NCBI GenBank assembly: GCA_030407315.1
Contig: JALQPE010000504.1
Coordinates: forward strand, 1-64,000
Source of the DNA: Asparagopsis taxiformis
Lineage: Eukaryota > Rhodophyta > Florideophyceae > Bonnemaisoniales > Bonnemaisoniaceae
Direction: 5' to 3'
DNA: 64,000 bases
The position numbers and the translations under genes were made by a program. Of this stretch, positions 61,401-64,000 are shown one piece after another (position 1 is the stretch's first letter; each line of letters begins with the position of its first letter). The notes under the pieces are model-generated. The model saw nothing but the letters and a program-made list of their open reading frames with translations. It searched no databases and was not told where the DNA came from.

Positions 61401-63270
61401 ACTCTCTGCAATAAGCACGATACTGCTGAATGCACATTAAGCTTAAACGATTTGCTCCGGTGTCGATAATTATGCCGTTGAACTCGGACTGTCGCTCGTT
61501 GTCGCGTATCGCCGTATTCATTTTCTGCATATTTTTGGCCTGTTCGGTAAAGAATCCACACGAGTGTAAGAAGACCTTATTTGAAAGCTCAGTTTCCAGA
61601 TTTGAATTGAGATCGGATATCTCAACTACTGTCAGTCCGGAATTGAAATGTGCACTGTCTCCGTCGCTTTCGTTTTCTGTTGTCTCATCGCTGCTATCCT
61701 CGATGAAATAAGTGTTGTATACGTCATCGACCGATACAAATGCGTTTTGCGATCGCATCTGCTTGAGTGCGTTGTCGACTTCCGATCGTGGGTGGAACTT
61801 GTTCGCGAAATGGTCTTTCCCGCAAACCCAACATCCCTTAACTTTCGAAAAGTTTGACGTCTTTTTTCTCCGCATTCCATTGCCTCTTCGCTTACCGCTT
61901 CCAACGCGTCGTTCCGCATCGCCTTTATATCGCTGTGTAATTCCGAAAAACGCTTCCCCGCTCTCCCCGCCATGTACCCTTCCTGCTGAACCAGGCTCGC
62001 TCGATAGAAGTGATGCAATTTTCTGGTTCGCATCATGTGCAGTAGAAGGCATCTGCATTTTTAGAGCTCGCTTGACTTCATCCAAGTCAACTGCCGCTAC
62101 CAATTGGTCGCGTAGGAAGATGTCATCCCGGTATTTGACATCCAACTGGCGCTGCACCATTGTCAGTCGTGTTGACATATCACGAAAGACTTCTAACTGT
62201 GATTTGTCAGGGCCTTTCCTGAACCACGATGTCAGTCTCGTGTCGTGCCATTCTTGAAGCAATCTTGATCGCTGTTCCTCTGATGTGAACCACGATAGAA
62301 GTAAGTTAATCGCATCTTGATATTTCTTCGTCTTCCCGTTGACATGTGCACTATAATACGAGAGTGCAGGTCCATCCAACATGATCGGAATTCCGTTGAG
62401 TTTTTCTTCTTCTGATACGTTACTCATCCCTGCAGATAGTTCAAAGACCTCGATGACACTCGTCAGATCTTCGTCCCACATTCCGCTGTATTTCGGTCTA
62501 GATCCAAACGCTTTGATCAGTCCTTGCAGACCTAGTGATGATCTCCGGGTGCTGTCAATTGGGCCAATCGTTTTTCCACCGGTCGTATCATGGTAGTTGC
62601 ACGTTTCTTCTTTTCTTTCGCTCTTCTCATTTTCATTGTCCGAGAGAATATGTGATGTATCGGAAATCGCCTGATTGATCTGCTGCGGTTTGTTCATATT
62701 GGCTTCCACGATATTCGAGATCGAATTTGCCTTCTCAGCTGCTTCAACAGGGATCTCAGCCGCTTCCAGGGTGGTATCTCTACCGGCTTCGGATTCTTCT
62801 TCATCTTTCTTAATCTTTGGGCATTCTTCACTCTTCCAGCAGTTTATCAATGCTTTCCTCTTCGAGTAACCTCGCTTGCGGTACACTTCCACTCCTTCTC
62901 TAATGAGTGTTTCGCGTATTTTGCTTGCTTGGTCTGAGGTAAGTTGGTTGAGGGTTGGGATAGAGAATTCACAGGTAAAATCATTCCACACTGATTCCGC
63001 AGATTGATTCGGGACCTTAATGTATACTCCGCACCAGTTGTCGACGTACTCTTCCAACTTTCCAAAGAATTTATCCCATTCTTCGTTGCTGGCTCCGTCC
63101 TTAGGAGTTTTCGGATCTGTGGTTTCGTAGTCGTATTCTACAGGACTCTCAAACTCAGTGTCAGAACGTTCTCTGGAGTTATGGCCGGGGCCGTTGCCGC
63201 TGGGTTCTGTCAGTCCTCCTATGGTAACGTTGACGTTCGCAGGGTTTACGCCGTTGTCACTCATGGTCAA
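58477..63270 (-). CDS. Copia Gag-Pol polyprotein, 1597 aa
   Basis: One intact frame beginning MTMSDNGVNP. Gag helical region about 240-430. A zinc motif CWVCGKDHFANKFH at about 477 is C-x2-C-x3-H-x5-H rather than the usual CCHC. Protease IDTGANR at about 601. Integrase: HRSFGHPSVRALYNLL...CRIC (about 735-775), then a core with VALDIMYL, RLDQGTQLTSQEF and an E in SMSHVERYH. Reverse transcriptase about 1120-1360 with FTRDITQAY, AVKPLYGIPESG and ILQVDDSFGLG, where Q replaces the common Y of YVDD. RNase H about 1440-1570 with FSDSSFG, AAEILAL and DVYIDSR. Gag and Pol are in one frame, so particle stoichiometry must be set by proteolysis or another mechanism. It looks enzymatically intact. Confidence 0.95.
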   Translation of the reverse strand: MTMSDNGVNPANVNVTIGGLTEPSGNGPGHNSRERSDTEFESPVEYDYETTDPKTPKDGASNEEWDKFFGKLEEYVDNWCGVYIKVPNQSAESVWNDFTCEFSIPTLNQLTSDQASKIRETLIREGVEVYRKRGYSKRKALINCWKSEECPKIKKDEEESEAGRDTTLEAAEIPVEAAEKANSISNIVEANMNKPQQINQAISDTSHILSDNENEKSERKEETCNYHDTTGGKTIGPIDSTRRSSLGLQGLIKAFGSRPKYSGMWDEDLTSVIEVFELSAGMSNVSEEEKLNGIPIMLDGPALSYYSAHVNGKTKKYQDAINLLLSWFTSEEQRSRLLQEWHDTRLTSWFRKGPDKSQLEVFRDMSTRLTMVQRQLDVKYRDDIFLRDQLVAAVDLDEVKRALKMQMPSTAHDANQKIASLLSSEPGSAGRVHGGESGEAFFGITQRYKGDAERRVGSGKRRGNGMRRKKTSNFSKVKGCWVCGKDHFANKFHPRSEVDNALKQMRSQNAFVSVDDVYNTYFIEDSSDETTENESDGDSAHFNSGLTVVEISDLNSNLETELSNKVFLHSCGFFTEQAKNMQKMNTAIRDNERQSEFNGIIIDTGANRLSLMCIQQYRAYCREFGLIADIRPQGRNIYGLGSRHTSIGIASIPVPFPEFGLICDINFHILREDCKSLLSRKDLKNTGIDLSVQRDCLHFNGKEKPLSVENDLLVYRWSSDVAMFTGEELRKLHRSFGHPSVRALYNLLKRARPEECKPDVQNAIQQLVDRCRICTKLATKPKRFKLTVGTEDGQFNSIVALDIMYLNRKPVLHAVDEATHFTAASFLRDISSKTVWKTFLYMWTNVYMGPPDHLRLDQGTQLTSQEFKGNAEADGIQLIYSPIENPASMSHVERYHAPLRKAFNKLKLDLPSDTDNDVLKMATHCVNSTVGPEGLCPILCVFGAIPKPARKAPAPLQIARAKAIDAAMDEVQREQAKRRVTFAMKYRGPYGKESEELDRLTFGAPVRVFRQKTGEWEGPYKFVHKDGETVVVQMPRGRKIFRSHVVKPDKSTINDHAEPPMDPVDTDTPTTAELCCIFNDPPHSSASYITPTPSDCTSKFKLSRQKEIDGLTAAGVFKIVPRDTVPKGTRVYGTRWVDTTKKSDDGSIVEKSRLVAQNYKDYQSRETPTKAPTISRFGQRLCLCIGAMYPDMTPFTRDITQAYTQSKDTLLRKVYLQPPKEMRLPYDQVLLAVKPLYGIPESGLYWFITYRDHHVNELKMTSCTVDKCILYRHYEDGNNRTLPALTILQVDDSFGLGIDEFLNLEEEKSSAFKTKPRQCLKPGDSCAFNGSKITREQSRTYSLTQSEKLSTLSKPNTDPDYISMRAKIQYVATTCRPDISSPTQLITADLAKSCPSSKKRLRKIIDYCLKTSDEGLRFVPLSSESLRLILFSDSSFGNAPDLSSQTGFLIVLADDTGAANVIHYGSKKCRRVTRSVMAAEILALVNGYDEAYVVQHTIQEVLNRRIPLDVYIDSRTTFNCVAKNAKTIEKRLQIDVQMLRESHIKGEIRKIGWIPGTENPADALTKQTIPKDDHPLLKLMRTNRMDLKITGWAEVHE

Positions 63271-63393
63271 TTCGCTCGGTTATACTTATAGGAATGTTTC
63301 CTTCAAGTATTAGACTCGCCTTTCGGAGAGCTTTTGCAGCCTTCCTTTCAAGTCAGAGTCAAAAAAAAAACAATCCTGTCAAAGTTATATAAC

Positions 63394-63978
63394 TGTCGCT
63401 GGATGTCTTTTTTGATAGTTTAAGTACTTAACTTGTCTCGTTAATTCAGGGTGGGGGCACCCGGGGTATTCGTCAACAAAGTATTGCGCTTCCTGTTGTT
63501 ATTTCAGGACGGGTGTCCGGGGTAATCAGCCAGGTTGCAATCCACTTCCAGTTATTTCAGGGCGTCGAGCCCGGAGTAATCAGCGAAGCGAATATTCCAG
63601 TCTCCAGTTATTTCAGGGCTAATAGCCCGGAGTAATCAGCGAGGTGGTGAGCCAATCCTCAGTTATTTCAGGGCTAAGAGCCCGGGGTAATCAGCAGGTT
63701 GGTTGGTGTAACGGGGTTACTGATGCGTATGCAATCGGGTGGTTTGTTGTTGGTTAATTGTTCATTTCGTTGATTCTCTCTAGCTCTAGCAATCTGTTCT
63801 CTAGATTAAATACACGAATTACTGGACCGTTCGGCCTTGATGCGGGCGCTGATCCTTTCCAGATCGGAGGGTTTCCCGATCTCGGGTAATCGACTGTCTT
63901 CGGTGTATAATTGTCTCGCAAAGACAATACTGTCTCCCTAATTGTACGGTGGTTCGGGTGCAATTTTGATCCACGACA
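63394..63978 (-). repeat. 5' LTR of the Copia element
   Basis: 585 bp, the promoter-side LTR for the minus-strand element. It is identical to 57865-58449 and followed by GTAGG (63979-63983) and then ordinary flanking DNA to the window end. Confidence 0.95.
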
Positions 63979-64000
63979 GTAGGCAAGGCAACAAACCTCG

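Larger units (their letters stand above)
57865..63978 (-). mobile_element. Complete young Ty1/Copia element
   Basis: 6114 bp on the minus strand, with 585-bp LTRs that I find identical by eye, TG...CA ends (TGTCG / CGACA) and the 5-bp target duplication GTAGG at 57860-57864 and 63979-63983. One uninterrupted polyprotein fills the interior. Identical LTRs and an open frame indicate very recent insertion, so the element may be active. The sequence next to the 5' LTR (GTTATATAACTTTGACAGG on the minus strand) is not the usual initiator tRNA-Met primer site. Confidence 0.95.

Noticed and set aside
61025..61561. 178-codon minus-strand frame inside the Copia polyprotein
   Set aside because: Out-of-frame shadow of the intact polyprotein.

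Overview
This is a eukaryotic nuclear window from an intron-poor, transposon-rich genome. Long open frames encode multi-domain proteins without visible introns. Genes are far apart, and most of the DNA is LTR retrotransposons, small repeats and decayed genes. A plant-type (group III) phosphofructokinase, a homomeric acetyl-CoA carboxylase fragment, an AA15-like polysaccharide monooxygenase and Sel1-repeat proteins fit a red seaweed (florideophyte) best. A stramenopile is not excluded, because the chromodomain Gypsy element resembles ones I know from oomycetes. The organism is an inference.

Layout. 1-8740: dispersed repeats (families A and B) flank one intact, unusual gene at 2176-5844, which encodes a ParB-like domain joined to a 2OG-Fe(II) dioxygenase-like domain. 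8741-17600: AT-rich, with one unrecognised 302-aa reading frame on the minus strand. 17640-28017: a broken UTP20-like (ribosome biogenesis) gene, split by a degenerate Gypsy chromovirus. That Gypsy carries a nested solo LTR. A foldback element made of two family-A arms splits the gene again. 28536-29613: a solo LTR-like element. 30694-41216: the main host-gene region, with a Sel1-repeat protein, an AA15-like LPMO, a Cys-rich secreted protein and two related secreted coiled-coil/mucin-like proteins, one broken by a 7-bp slippage.

42632-47215: a Copia element truncated inside its reverse transcriptase, running into a 1.2-kb array of degenerate GGCAGTA/TACTGCC hairpins. 50400-52240: inverted repeats and duplicated CCAAT-type promoter modules upstream of a frameshifted CorA-type Mg2+ transporter gene. 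52752-56880: minus-strand pseudogenes. A phosphofructokinase gene has a stop at codon 29 and is split at its GGDGT motif by about 1.6 kb of acetyl-CoA carboxylase central domain; a SHPRH-like helicase remnant follows. 56900-56973: a perfect 74-bp palindrome. 57865-63978: a complete, apparently very young Copia element with identical 585-bp LTRs and a 5-bp target duplication.

Two themes stand out. First, arrays of short hairpins whose stems change in a compensatory way occur in both Copia families, and a third hairpin-like array lies at 47.2-48.4 kb. Second, several normally essential genes (UTP20, PFK, ACC, SHPRH) occur here as broken or chimeric copies, so this looks like a decay zone receiving duplicated gene fragments. 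The ParB-dioxygenase fusion is the best candidate for an undescribed system.
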